Shown here: positions 47,352-55,867 of the stretch, one piece after another
How the letters are laid out: every line of letters begins with the position of its first letter
How positions within the stretch are numbered: the stretch's first letter is position 1
NCBI RefSeq assembly: GCF_011386835.1
Contig: NC_088799.1
Span: 74,295,302-74,359,301, forward strand
Direction of reading: 5' to 3'
DNA length: 64,000 bases
DNA from: Chrysemys picta bellii
Lineage: Eukaryota; Chordata; Testudines; Emydidae
Translations under genes and position numbers: made by a program
Notes under the pieces: model-generated
Told to the model about the DNA's origin: nothing
Seen by the model: the letters and a program-made list of their open reading frames with translations, nothing else
Database searches by the model: none

Positions 47352-47867
47352 CTTTCCCTAGGTGGTGCCAGCAATTAGAACCAAGTGTGAGAGGGCTCTG
47401 TCGAGCTGGACATGGAATCTATCCCCTCACCCTGATGCTCAGGGAGCCAATGGGCCACCTGAGCCCCTCTGGCCAGCCCCCAGTTCAGGTGATGCCTGTC
47501 TCCCTGATCCTCTTGGAACAAAAAGAAAGAGGGAAACCTATAAAGGAGCCACATCCCCTTTCTTCCCACTTGACCAGGCGCAGCCCTCCCACCTTTGAGG
47601 TTGCAGGGGTTCCATTGTGAGATATCCAGACATGCAGGCCCAGTGCAAAATATAAAATTAGGCAAGACTCTTCAGCCAGCAGTTAAACAACTGTCCTGTC
47701 CCTTTTGGGACTAAGCCAAAAAAGTGTTCCCATTGGTGGCTGATACAAGAATGGAAAAAAGAGGTATTCTTACTTTAGCCTTCCTTACAGTGCAAGGACT
47801 TGCTCTGTTCTAGGGATCCCTGCCCAGGAGTGTCTTTCACTTCCTCCTGAGCTCATTTCCCTGCTCC
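47352..47867. other. Unassigned sequence
   Basis: Continues the moderately GC-rich sequence that precedes the hAT insertion. Possibly an old retroelement. No motif found. Confidence 0.4.
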
Positions 47868-47875
47868 CTTTTGAG

Positions 47876-48119
47876 CAGGGCCGGCTCCACGCACCAGCTC
47901 AGCAAGCAGGTGCTTGGGGCGGCCAAGGGGAAGGGGCGGCATGTCGGGCTCTTCGGCGGCAATTCGGCGGAGGGTCCCTTGGTCCCTCTCGGAGGGAAGG
48001 ACCTGCTGCCAAAGAAGAAAGTGGCACGGTGGAGCTGCCGCCAATCGCGATCGCAGCTTTCTTTCTTTTCTTTTTTTTTTCCGCCGCTTGGGGCGGCAAA
48101 AACCCTGGAGCCAGCCCTG
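47876..48119. mobile_element. hAT MITE, 244 bp, 8-bp TSD
   Basis: Left end CAGGGCCGGCTCCACGCACC and right end, reversed, CAGGGCTGGCTCCAGGGTTT. Flanks CTTTTGAG (47868-47875) and CTTTTGGG (48120-48127). The interior is GC-rich ('gcttggggcggcc', repeated near the other end as 'gcttggggcggc'). Non-coding. Confidence 0.88.
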
Positions 48120-48127
48120 CTTTTGGG

Positions 48128-49080
48128 GGAAACTGGAAGCAATCATGAATCTTCTGACTATACTCTTCTCCCTGCATTCAGAGCAGACAGCAGAAAAATA
48201 GGGTGTTTACAATCCATTTAACCTAAAAATAACAAATATATCACTGTATTGTTACATATAAGCCAATGTATCCTTGATTAGAATTTTAAGTTACTGTAGT
48301 AGACACACAATATAAGAAATCCAGCCGAAAGTGTATTGTAACCAGACCAAGTACACCTTTTATACAGTGTGCATGCTTATTTAGACATTCAAAATGTGTG
48401 TGTGGTTCCTCTATACAACTTGTTTATTGCATGTTTCTGCAATATGTCTTTCAGTTGCTTTTCATTTATATATACCCTACATTTATTTCAAAAGCACCGA
48501 TATTAGAAAGATCAATTCATAAGTTGGGGGCCGGGGTTTTTGGGCTGGGGGGGTTGGTTGTTTTTTGGGGGGGTTGTTTTTGTTTTTTTAGTTTTATAGC
48601 AGTACATCATAGCTGCTTGGGTTTCAGGAGCTAAATCAGGCTTCACAGTTTGCTATTGTTTGGCAGTGTTCTTCTTGCACTGTAGAATGAAGCTAATGTC
48701 TACTCTTAGTTATACCATCGATTTCAATAGCATTATACCAATATAACTGAGAGGGGAATTGAGCCAGAGATTTTTATGAAGCCACTTTCCCTTTACTATA
48801 TATGATTTATCATTTTAACGAATAAAGTTTTCAGCATCACTTTACTATTTTGTTCCGAAGGCTGCCCTATTAACTACTATTCATTCTTTACTCAAGCAGA
48901 ATTCTTATTGACACTATCTGGAAGTTTGCCTGTGCAATAACTGAAGGCTCAGGTCCTTTATTATTATTAAAATCATGATTAGTCAGGTTAAGTCTAATCC
49001 TGATCAGACTAATATCAATTTGTGTTTTGTTGTGGACCTCAAAGGGAGCAGGATTTTGGTTTTTACTGCTCACTGAGTTA
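48128..49080. other. AT-rich with a G-rich tract
   Basis: Apart from the G-run cluster at 48.53 kb and a MITE-like 'tataccatcgatttcaatagcattatacc' (about 48711-48740), nothing is recognised. Confidence 0.45.
48526..48573 (+). other. Predicted G-quadruplex motif
   Basis: G runs of 5, 4, 3 and 7 with loops of 2, 5 and 2 bases lie at 48526-48553, followed by another run of 7 at 48567-48573. This satisfies the usual G3+N1-7 pattern on the plus strand. Confidence 0.7.
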
Positions 49081-49082
49081 GC

Positions 49083-49148
49083 ACAGCAGTGTACATACAT
49101 ACAAGAAAGCACAGCTCTTTCCCCAGGAGATTATAATCTATTGCACAC
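49083..49148 (-). repeat. L2 3' end fragment, antisense
   Basis: 'agcacagcagtgtacatacatac' and 'ccccaggagattataatc' follow the antisense of the L2 terminus ('gattgtaagctctttgggg...tgtgtttgtacagcgcc'). Confidence 0.45.
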
Positions 49149-49211
49149 ACAAATTGTTTAGAAAATATAGTTGAATAGATGCTGAAACAATTTCAAGTTG
49201 GTGATGTAGTG

Positions 49212-49577
49212 CCGGGGTTCTCAACCTTTTTTCTTTCTCAGGCCCTCCCTCCCCCCCCCCCCCACACACACACGTACACGCTATACAAATTCGATGGTCC
49301 ACCTATGCCACAACTGTTTTTCTGCATATAAAAGCCAGGGCTTACATTAGGTGGTAGCAAGCAGGTCAGTTGCCAGGGGCCCCATGTCACATGGGCCCCC
49401 CTGAAGCTAAGTTGCTCAGTCTTTGGCTTCAGCCCCAGGTGACGGGGCTTGGGGTGGCAGGGCTTTGTCTTCCTGCCCTGGGCCCCAGTGACTTTAATGT
49501 CAGTCCTGCTTGGTGTATCCCCTGAAACCTGCTTGTGGCCCCCCAGGGGAACTCAAATCCCTCATTGAAAACTGCTG
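49212..49577. mobile_element. hAT MITE, 366 bp, perfect 8-bp TSD
   Basis: Left end CCGGGGTTCTCAACCTTTT, right end, reversed, CAGCAGTTTTCAATGAGGG, related inverted repeats. ATGTAGTG flanks both sides (49204-49211 and 49578-49585). A poly-C and (CA)n run lies near 49250-49273. Confidence 0.75.
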
Positions 49578-49585
49578 ATGTAGTG

Positions 49586-51225
49586 GAACATTTTCAAAAG
49601 CACATACCGTAAATAACTTAGTATGTGGAACTTAGTCTACTATCAGTGGAATTTAGGCATTTAAACCACTTTGGCACATTCAAAAATTCAACCCATAATA
49701 TGTAAAGGTCAATGCCAACACACTTTTGAGGTTATCTAATGCATAAGAATAGAGTGATATTAGCTACTAGTTATTTTCTACAATTCTAAAGACTGTGAAA
49801 ATTTAACATTTAAAACAATCAATTAAATGATTTTCACAAGGAAAATAAATCCTAAAGGAGTTCAGTTTTGAGTATTAGCACCAGTTTTTTCCTTTTCATT
49901 CTTTTAATGTAACTTGGATAATCATTTTTTTTTTCAGTTCATTTCACCTAATGGCAGTGATGTAGTAGTGACACACAAGAGCTAAGAAAACAGCCACCAA
50001 TAGAAGAACCTCTGATATAACTTTGAGGACATCTTGGGGTAGATTTCAAGTTTTAACAATAATAAAATCAAAACAATTGAAACTTTGAGATTAAAATTTA
50101 GGCTAAATATAATACATGTTGTATCCAAACGTGCAGGACATCTTATTAAAGCAAGCCTTTACTTATGTGAGCTTAAGAAAAATACAAAAATTTTATGGAA
50201 TTAATATCTTTACAATCAGTCAATTTCAGGATAAAAATTTTAATCCAAACAGATTAATCATGGGAAAATGCTATGTATGTGTTAAAACTGATAGCACATT
50301 AAAAATTGATTCCACAAAGTATTTATACTTCAATACTGTTACCAAATTTAATTATGCTTGAATAAGATTTTAACCCACTCAAATCATAATTTAGAAGGAA
50401 GCAAAATGGATTCCCGTAATACTGTGTTAACAGAACATCGCATAAAGATATGCAATTTTATCACCTGCTTTTTCAGGTCATGCCATTCCTTTCCATTTAG
50501 CATCAGTTGAAAAGTTGTCCATGACCTTAACTGAAAGGCATTCTTTTCAAAGTTTTTGAGTAAGGTTCCACAGAAGAAACCTGCCTATTTATAATTCCTA
50601 TGTCATATGATGATAAAAGGTGTGTTTCACTCATGTTCATGTAAATTTTCAATGTAATATCTGTACACTGAAATAAAATTAGTACTGTACACCAACTACA
50701 ATTGGTGACATGTTTTAATAGCACTTTTAAATTGTTTAGGTAAAAAATACAAAATTAACTCTCACGAGTATTTACATGATAGGTAAAATCTTGACTCCAT
50801 TGCCATTGATTTCAATGAGACCAGGATTTTACCCAAGGTCTGAATTTGCCCTACAATGTGGGTGTTGGTGTTATGAATAAGTCACAACAATTCTAAGATT
50901 GACTACCTGACCCCTTGTTTTTCTTTCTGGCCCTTTTTGCATCTCGATGTAGATCCAGGAATACATCTTATAAAGTAAAGCCATTCCTGTGAAGTCCCAT
51001 GGTAGTCATGGAACATGATAGATGATGGTCAAACTAGAAGCTTCTTAAATTAAAGTTCATATCAGAGATGTGCATACACATTATTTCTGTACCCGTGTTT
51101 GGATTTAATTCCTTAACTAGCCATTGTACAAATCATGGGAAGGACTAGAGACATTTTTATTCTGACCACAATCTTTCATTGTCCAAGCTTATCTTTGAAA
51201 GTCTAGATCACATTTCATATTAAAA
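49586..51225. other. AT-rich, mostly unassigned
   Basis: Includes a small foldback at about 50783-50835 ('ggtaaaatcttgactcc' and, reversed, 'ggtaaaatcctggtctc') around 'attgatttcaatgag'. No gene. Confidence 0.45.
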
Positions 51226-51227
51226 CA

Positions 51228-51383
51228 GGGGAGGTAGTGGAATCTTTGTCATAGGATTTTTTTTTTAAATAGGTTAGACAAATGTCTGTCAGGGATGATC
51301 TAGGTTTACATGGTCCTGTCAGCGCAAGGGGGCTGGGCAATATGACCTCTTGAGGTCCCTTCCAGTCCTACACTTCTATGATA
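51228..51383 (+). repeat. CR1 LINE 3' end
   Basis: 'gaggtagtggaatctttgtc', 'aggttagacaaatgtctgtc', 'agggatgatctaggtttac' and 'atgacctcttgaggtccctt', then 'ccagtcctac...ttctatgat', reproduce the CR1 3' UTR and its terminal repeat almost completely. CR1 is the dominant LINE of sauropsids. Confidence 0.88.
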
Positions 51384-52157
51384 TAACTAGTGATAGTCCC
51401 AACAGCAATAATAATAAATAATGAATCAGTCTACACATACACAGAGCTAGAGAATATTGAGACACACAAAAGAGCAAGAGAAAATAAAAAGGGAGGACAA
51501 AATGGTCAAAAATGAACTGACGCAAATAAAAAGACTGTGTAACATTAAACAACTAAGGCATTCTGATGGACATACTCAGAGAGACAGAGAGCATAGGCTC
51601 AGGATCTAAAAGGTCCTTTCTCAAACCAGAGGAACCATTGCTGTGCATGAAATTTCACAATGAAACTCCACTTCTGATTGATTTTGGGGTGGATTATGTG
51701 TTTGGTTTTCTACATCATACTAATAATTATTCTAAAAAAACCCTTTTCAATAGACATTAAAGTTGAGAGTATAGATCAATAACTTGATGGCAGAGATCCT
51801 TACAAGAACAATCATTAAAAAGCCATCTGATTCAGAATTAAAGTTATATTTACAAGAATCCCAAACTTTTGAAAGTAAGGAAATTAATATTTTAGTCAGT
51901 CATACAGTCTTAAAATTGAACCTCTTATCAATACCAGGACAGAATCAGAAACTCAGACTCCTGGGTTGATGGGGTTAGTTTTGAGTCCCTTGATAAGCCT
52001 ACTAACGCTTACGGGAAGTGTGAGAGGGAAACTGGAATGGACTTCAATGGACCTAATAAGTCTTGCAGGGTCCTAAGGTCCACAGGAGCCCTTCCAACTA
52101 GTATATGTGAGAACTTATTCTGCTGTACCTCACGCTTCTTCATGGTCCTTTATGTGA
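51384..52157. other. no feature recognised
   Basis: Small frames without motif. No named repeat. Confidence 0.5.
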
Positions 52158-52222
52158 GCTTGGCTAGCTCAGTTGGTAGAGCATCAGACTTTTAATCTGA
52201 GGGTTCAAGTCCCTGGTCAGGC
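52158..52222 (+). pseudogene. tRNA-Lys(TTT) pseudogene with variable loop deleted
   Basis: The sequence follows tRNA-Lys(UUU): acceptor GCTTGGC pairs with GTCAGGC, D-arm TAGCTCAGTTGGTAGAGCA, anticodon arm TCAGACTTTTAATCTGA with TTT anticodon, and T-arm loop TTCAAGT. Compared with the usual gene, about seven bases (the variable region and the 5' side of the T stem) are absent between two GGG triplets. A normal cloverleaf therefore cannot form and the length is 65 instead of 73. Box A is intact and box B (GGTTCAAGTCC) survives across the deletion. There is no T-run terminator close by. It is a pseudogene or a SINE head fragment. Confidence 0.75.
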
Positions 52223-52236
52223 AGAGAGCCCCTCGG

Positions 52237-52420
52237 AGGGAGGGATAGCTCAGTGGTTTGAGCATTGGCCTGCTAAACCCAGGGTTGTGCATTCAATCCT
52301 TGAGGGGGCCATTTAGGGATCTGGGGCAAAAATCTGTCTGGGGATTGTTCCTGCTTTGAGCTGGGAGTTGGACTAGATGACCTCCTGAGGTCTCTTCCAA
52401 CCCTCATAGTCTATGATTGT
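52237..52420 (+). repeat. tRNA-derived SINE with CR1-like tail
   Basis: The head GGGATAGCTCAGTGGTTTGA carries box A, and 'gttgtgcattcaatcc' a degraded box B. The body is 'ggggcaaaaatctgtctgggg', and the tail 'ttggactagatgacctcctg', then 'aggtctcttccaaccc...tctatgatt', equals the CR1 3' end. This is the layout of the tortoise Pol III/SINE, which borrows CR1 machinery through its tail. Confidence 0.85.
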
Positions 52421-54103
52421 TCCCTCTGTAACCAGCTCACTCATCCACTTCCCTCAAACCATGTTTAGAGGCTTATCTCTGCAAAGAAAAGGGTTAGAAA
52501 TATTTTAAATACTATTTAAATCTTCCAGACCTGATGTGCTATTCTCACAGTAGTACTTCAAATATTAACTCATAAAAGTAGCTTGATTGACCAGTCTGTA
52601 TACTGTATTTGAATCCAACTGTATCAGTGCAGTCATCCAAGTAAAATATTAGACAGCTTTTTGGACTCTGGCAAATAGCTCCATAATTATAATATCATAG
52701 TCAATAACTGGCTCCATTCTTAACCTGCAAAATTTGAGACTGATATTCCTTTGTTTATGGATTTTGGTTGGGTTGAAGGGCAAAATCAAGCTTGTAATGG
52801 AAACATAGCTGCAACCTTAACTATGGAGTCACAGGCAGTGGTTGAAAATGACTTGCCTAAGAATACAGAGTCAACTTCAGAGAATTCATGAAGTCCTGTC
52901 TCCCTGTCCCATGCTCAAACAACAAATGGCCTCTCATAATACTCTATTTTATTTTATTTTTCTAAATATTTGTTTTTTTGGGTTTCAGGGACTGGGAAGG
53001 GAGGGTGGTGAAGGATTAATCATCTTTCATCTCAAAATCTTTTTAAAACAAAGCTATTTTAAGTAACTTGAAGTGCAGAAAATAATCTTAAAATAGTTGA
53101 ACTATTCTCTATTGGGACTCCTCTATTTCTAAAGTGATCAAATGTTTATAAAAAAGTTTCCTTTTAATATCTTCCGTGCCACATTTCAACCCAGAGCTAG
53201 TATTATCATCAGTTATATCCCTCTTATAAAAGTGGTTGTTATAATCTAAAATTTCTGCACCACACGTGGCCAACCTGAGCCTGAGAAGGAGCAGAATTTA
53301 CCAATGTACTTTGCCAAAGAGCAATATAACTTAATGTTATGCTATGTGCACATGGGATGACAGCTGATGCTCTGAGTTTCAGATAACTTTTGAGCATAGA
53401 ATTATTTTTAAACTAGAAAAACAGGGATTATGATGGGTATGTTGAAAGAGTACAGGCTATCACAAGTTACTACCGTTTACTGCTTGAATAGTCCATTTTT
53501 GAGCAAATGACGCCTCATATTGCGCGCACGCACGCATACACAAAGAAGAGTGTTCAGTCTATGTATACCTACCATTAGATTCAGCCAACATGGTTCACTT
53601 TTCACCAGAAGATGTGATCAAGTCACACTCAGATTTAGATCACAATGCACTGACTGTTTTACCAATGCAAAGATCGTGTGAAACTAACTATGAATAAACT
53701 TAGTTTTTGCATATTAACATTCACAGAGTGAAGAATTTTGTGAAAACTTGCAAATTAGGTCAGTAGTGAAAAATCATCATTCTTGAGTGAAAATATTAAT
53801 TTTGCTATGAAAATATTAATATTGTCAAAGAACAAATAGTGAAGCCTCACATATGCACTTCAAGGGAAAATTTAAAGATTCTTCCATAGAGGTTTTGCAA
53901 AGTTTGTAGCAAAACTTTTTTTTTTTTAATGGTTCTGCCTAATACTGCCTGCCATTTGGATAAAAAGAAGTGATAGCTCTGAAGTTTAATCCCGAAGTGT
54001 TTTGATTTTGTGAAAGTGCTAAAAATGTAATTATCTATTTTATTTTATGGTGGTACAATTTTTTTTTCAAAGGAGAGTGCTAAACTGGTAAGAGTTCCTG
54101 GTC
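52421..54103. other. AT-rich, one MIR-like piece
   Basis: 'aaatgacttgcctaagaatacagag' (52845-52869) is antisense MIR-like. Otherwise unassigned. Confidence 0.4.
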
Positions 54104-54376
54104 TTGGGTCTGAGACCAATGAGATACTTAGAATGTACAAGACACTATATAATCCAAATTTTGTTCTATCCTAGTGGTCAAAAGGTAGTGCTTATGTTGG
54201 AATTAGAAGAGGAAAAATACCCCCTCCTCCCTCGATATGGAATTCCTACTACTTTGATCCAATCAGTGTTTGCTATACAGTGCACTTTGTGTAACACAGC
54301 TGTCAGCAGTGGCAGACAGATGAATCACCTTGACACTTCCACTTTAGTACAGCACCTAAATCAAATGCATCTGTAA
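54104..54376 (+). pseudogene. BED-type zinc-finger reading frame
   Basis: A 90-codon frame whose C-terminal half reads QCTLCNTAVSSGRQMNHLD, then TSTLVQHLNQMHL. The spacing is Cys60-x2-Cys63-x20-His84-x4-His89, with the HLxTSxLxxHLxxxH pattern of ZBED/hAT-transposase DNA-binding fingers. The aromatic residues that usually precede a BED finger (W-x-x-F) are not clear, and the frame stops one residue after the last histidine, so no transposase catalytic domain follows. The first 55 residues show no domain and the ATG may be fortuitous. Most likely it is a relic of a hAT transposase. An exon of a domesticated ZBED gene cannot be excluded, but I see no well-placed splice sites. It lies about 300 bp upstream of a PLE insertion. 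Confidence 0.5.
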
Positions 54377-54720
54377 GTGTGGGCTATAAACTATTCCTCA
54401 CCTGCTCAGGGGAGATGGAGAATGAGTGATGCAGATGACAGTGACATTTTCTTCATAAGAAAAAGTAACCTAGCTGGATAATGTTTAAATCCAGCATGTG
54501 GGACAGACTCTAGTGAAGTTTCATTGTGGATTGGCTCCCAGGCTTCTTGATTGCTAAGCAGTTAAACTGCTTCAGGGTAGCTACAGTGAAAACAAAGGCA
54601 ATTTTCTTCATTTTTGTCCTCTTTAGACTTTTAATTAGCACTTTGTCAAAACAGTTACTCTTTAAATGTGCAAAAAGAACAGGAGTACTTGTGGCACCTT
54701 AGAGACTAACAAATTTATTA

Positions 54721-54758
54721 GAGCATAAGCTTTCGTGGACTACAGCCCACTTCTTCGG
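54721..54758 (-). ncRNA. Hammerhead-like core, 3' arm
   Basis: Minus strand: CCGAAGA, hairpin GTGGGCTGTAGTCCAC (one G-T pair), GAAA, GC-TTAT-GC, TC. The CUGAUGA box carries two changes (C for U and A for U), so catalysis is unlikely. Stem II is preserved. Confidence 0.45.
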
Positions 54759-54952
54759 ATGCATACAGAGTGGAATAAATATTGAGGAGATATATATACA
54801 CACATACAGAGAGCATAAACAGGTGGGAGTTGTCTTACCAACTCTGAGAGGCCAATTAAGTAAGAGAAAAAAACTTTTGAAGTGATAATCAAGATAGCCC
54901 AGTACAGACAGTTTGATAAGAAGTGTGAGAATACTTACAAGGGGAGATAGAT

Positions 54953-55666
54953 TCAATGTTTGTAATGGCTCAGCCATTCCCAGTCCTTATTCAATCCTGA
55001 GTTGATTGTGTCTAGTTTGCATGTCAATTCCAGCTCAGCAGTCTCTCGTTTGAGTCTGTTTTTGAAGTTTTTCTGTTGTAATATAGTCACCCGCAGGTCT
55101 GTCACTGAATGACCAGACAGGTTAAAGTGTTCTCCCACTGGTTTTTGAGTATTATGATTCCTGATGTCAGATTTGTGTCCATTAATTCTTTTGCGGAGAG
55201 ACTGTCCGGTTTGGCCAATGTACATGGCAGAGGGGCATTGCTGGCACATGATGGCATATATCACATTGGTAGATGTGCAGGTGAACGAGCCCCTGATGGT
55301 ATGGCTGATGTGATTAGGTCCTATGATGATGTCACTTAAATAGATATGTGGACAGAGTTGGCATCGGGCTTTGTTACAAGGATAGGTTCCTGGGTCAGTG
55401 GTTTTGTTCAGTGATGTGTGGTTGCTGGTGAGTATTTGCTTTAGGTTGGGGGGTTGTCTGTAAGCGAGGACAGGTCTGTCTCCCAAGATCTGTGAGAGTA
55501 AAGGATCATCTTTCAGGATAGGTTGTAGATCTCTGATGATGCGCTGGAGAGGTTTTAGTTGGGGGCTGAAGGTGACAGCTAGTGGTGTTCTGTTATTTTC
55601 TTTGTTGGGCCTGTCTTGTAGGAGGTGACTTCTGGGTACTCTCAGAGTTGGTAAGACAACTCCCAC
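54953..55666 (-). CDS. Intact PLE linker plus GIY-YIG endonuclease frame
   Basis: A 237-codon frame without stops. Residues 1-9 come from the inverted arm. From VPRSHLLQDRPNKEN on, it is the PLE C-terminal half. A zinc-binding-type motif C97-x5-C102-x2-C105-x-H107 precedes the nuclease. The GIY-YIG-like core is VIYAIMC (135-141) and MYIGQTGQSLRKRING (148-163), followed by HKSDIRNH, KPVGEHFNLSGH with the conserved Glu at 179, and the C-terminal DWEWLSHY. All residues expected for catalysis are present. Such a protein would nick DNA for target-primed reverse transcription, but without the RT domain the element is not autonomous. The N-terminal ATG is a by-product of the truncation. Whether it is expressed is unknown. 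Confidence 0.85.
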   Translation of the reverse strand: MGVVLPTLRVPRSHLLQDRPNKENNRTPLAVTFSPQLKPLQRIIRDLQPILKDDPLLSQILGDRPVLAYRQPPNLKQILTSNHTSLNKTTDPGTYPCNKARCQLCPHIYLSDIIIGPNHISHTIRGSFTCTSTNVIYAIMCQQCPSAMYIGQTGQSLRKRINGHKSDIRNHNTQKPVGEHFNLSGHSVTDLRVTILQQKNFKNRLKRETAELELTCKLDTINSGLNKDWEWLSHYKH

Positions 55667-55730
55667 CTGTTTATGCTCTCTGTATGTGTGTATATATATC
55701 TCCTCAATATTTATTCCACTCTGTATGCAT

Positions 55731-55768
55731 CCGAAGAAGTGGGCTGTAGTCCACGAAAGCTTATGCTC
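55731..55768 (+). ncRNA. Hammerhead-like core, inverted 5' arm
   Basis: Identical to the core in the 3' arm of the same element but on the plus strand, as expected for an inverted copy. Confidence 0.45.
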
Positions 55769-55867
55769 TAATAAATTTGTTAGTCTCTAAGGTGCCACAA
55801 GTACTCCTGTTCTTTTTGCGGATACAGACTAACACGGCTGCTACTCTGAAACCTGTCTTTAAATGTG

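Larger units (their letters stand above)
54671..55855 (-). mobile_element. Penelope-like element with inverted ends and 12-bp TSD
   Basis: Flanked by TCTTTAAATGTG at 54659-54670 and 55856-55867 (perfect). The left arm (54671-54850) is the 3' end of the minus-strand element. The right arm (55636-55855) is an inverted copy of that end plus the extension 'gcggatacagactaacacgg'. The arms are nearly identical over some 190 bp. The RT domain is missing, but the linker and nuclease frame is intact. The short loop between arms and the perfect duplication suggest a young insertion that was dead on arrival. Confidence 0.92.

Noticed and set aside
47027..47620. 197-codon plus-strand frame
   Set aside because: It runs across the end of a hAT MITE (at 47343) into unrelated sequence, so it is not a conserved protein. 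No domain seen.
47837..48221. Several 90-116 codon frames on both strands
   Set aside because: They lie in and around the hAT MITE at 47876-48119. GC-rich artefacts.
51566..51969. Two adjacent 61-64 codon frames
   Set aside because: Low-complexity AT-rich composition, no motif and no splice or promoter context.
52237..52310. Functional tRNA gene in the SINE head
   Set aside because: Box B is degraded, the acceptor ends do not pair properly and the sequence continues into a CR1-like tail, so it is a SINE.
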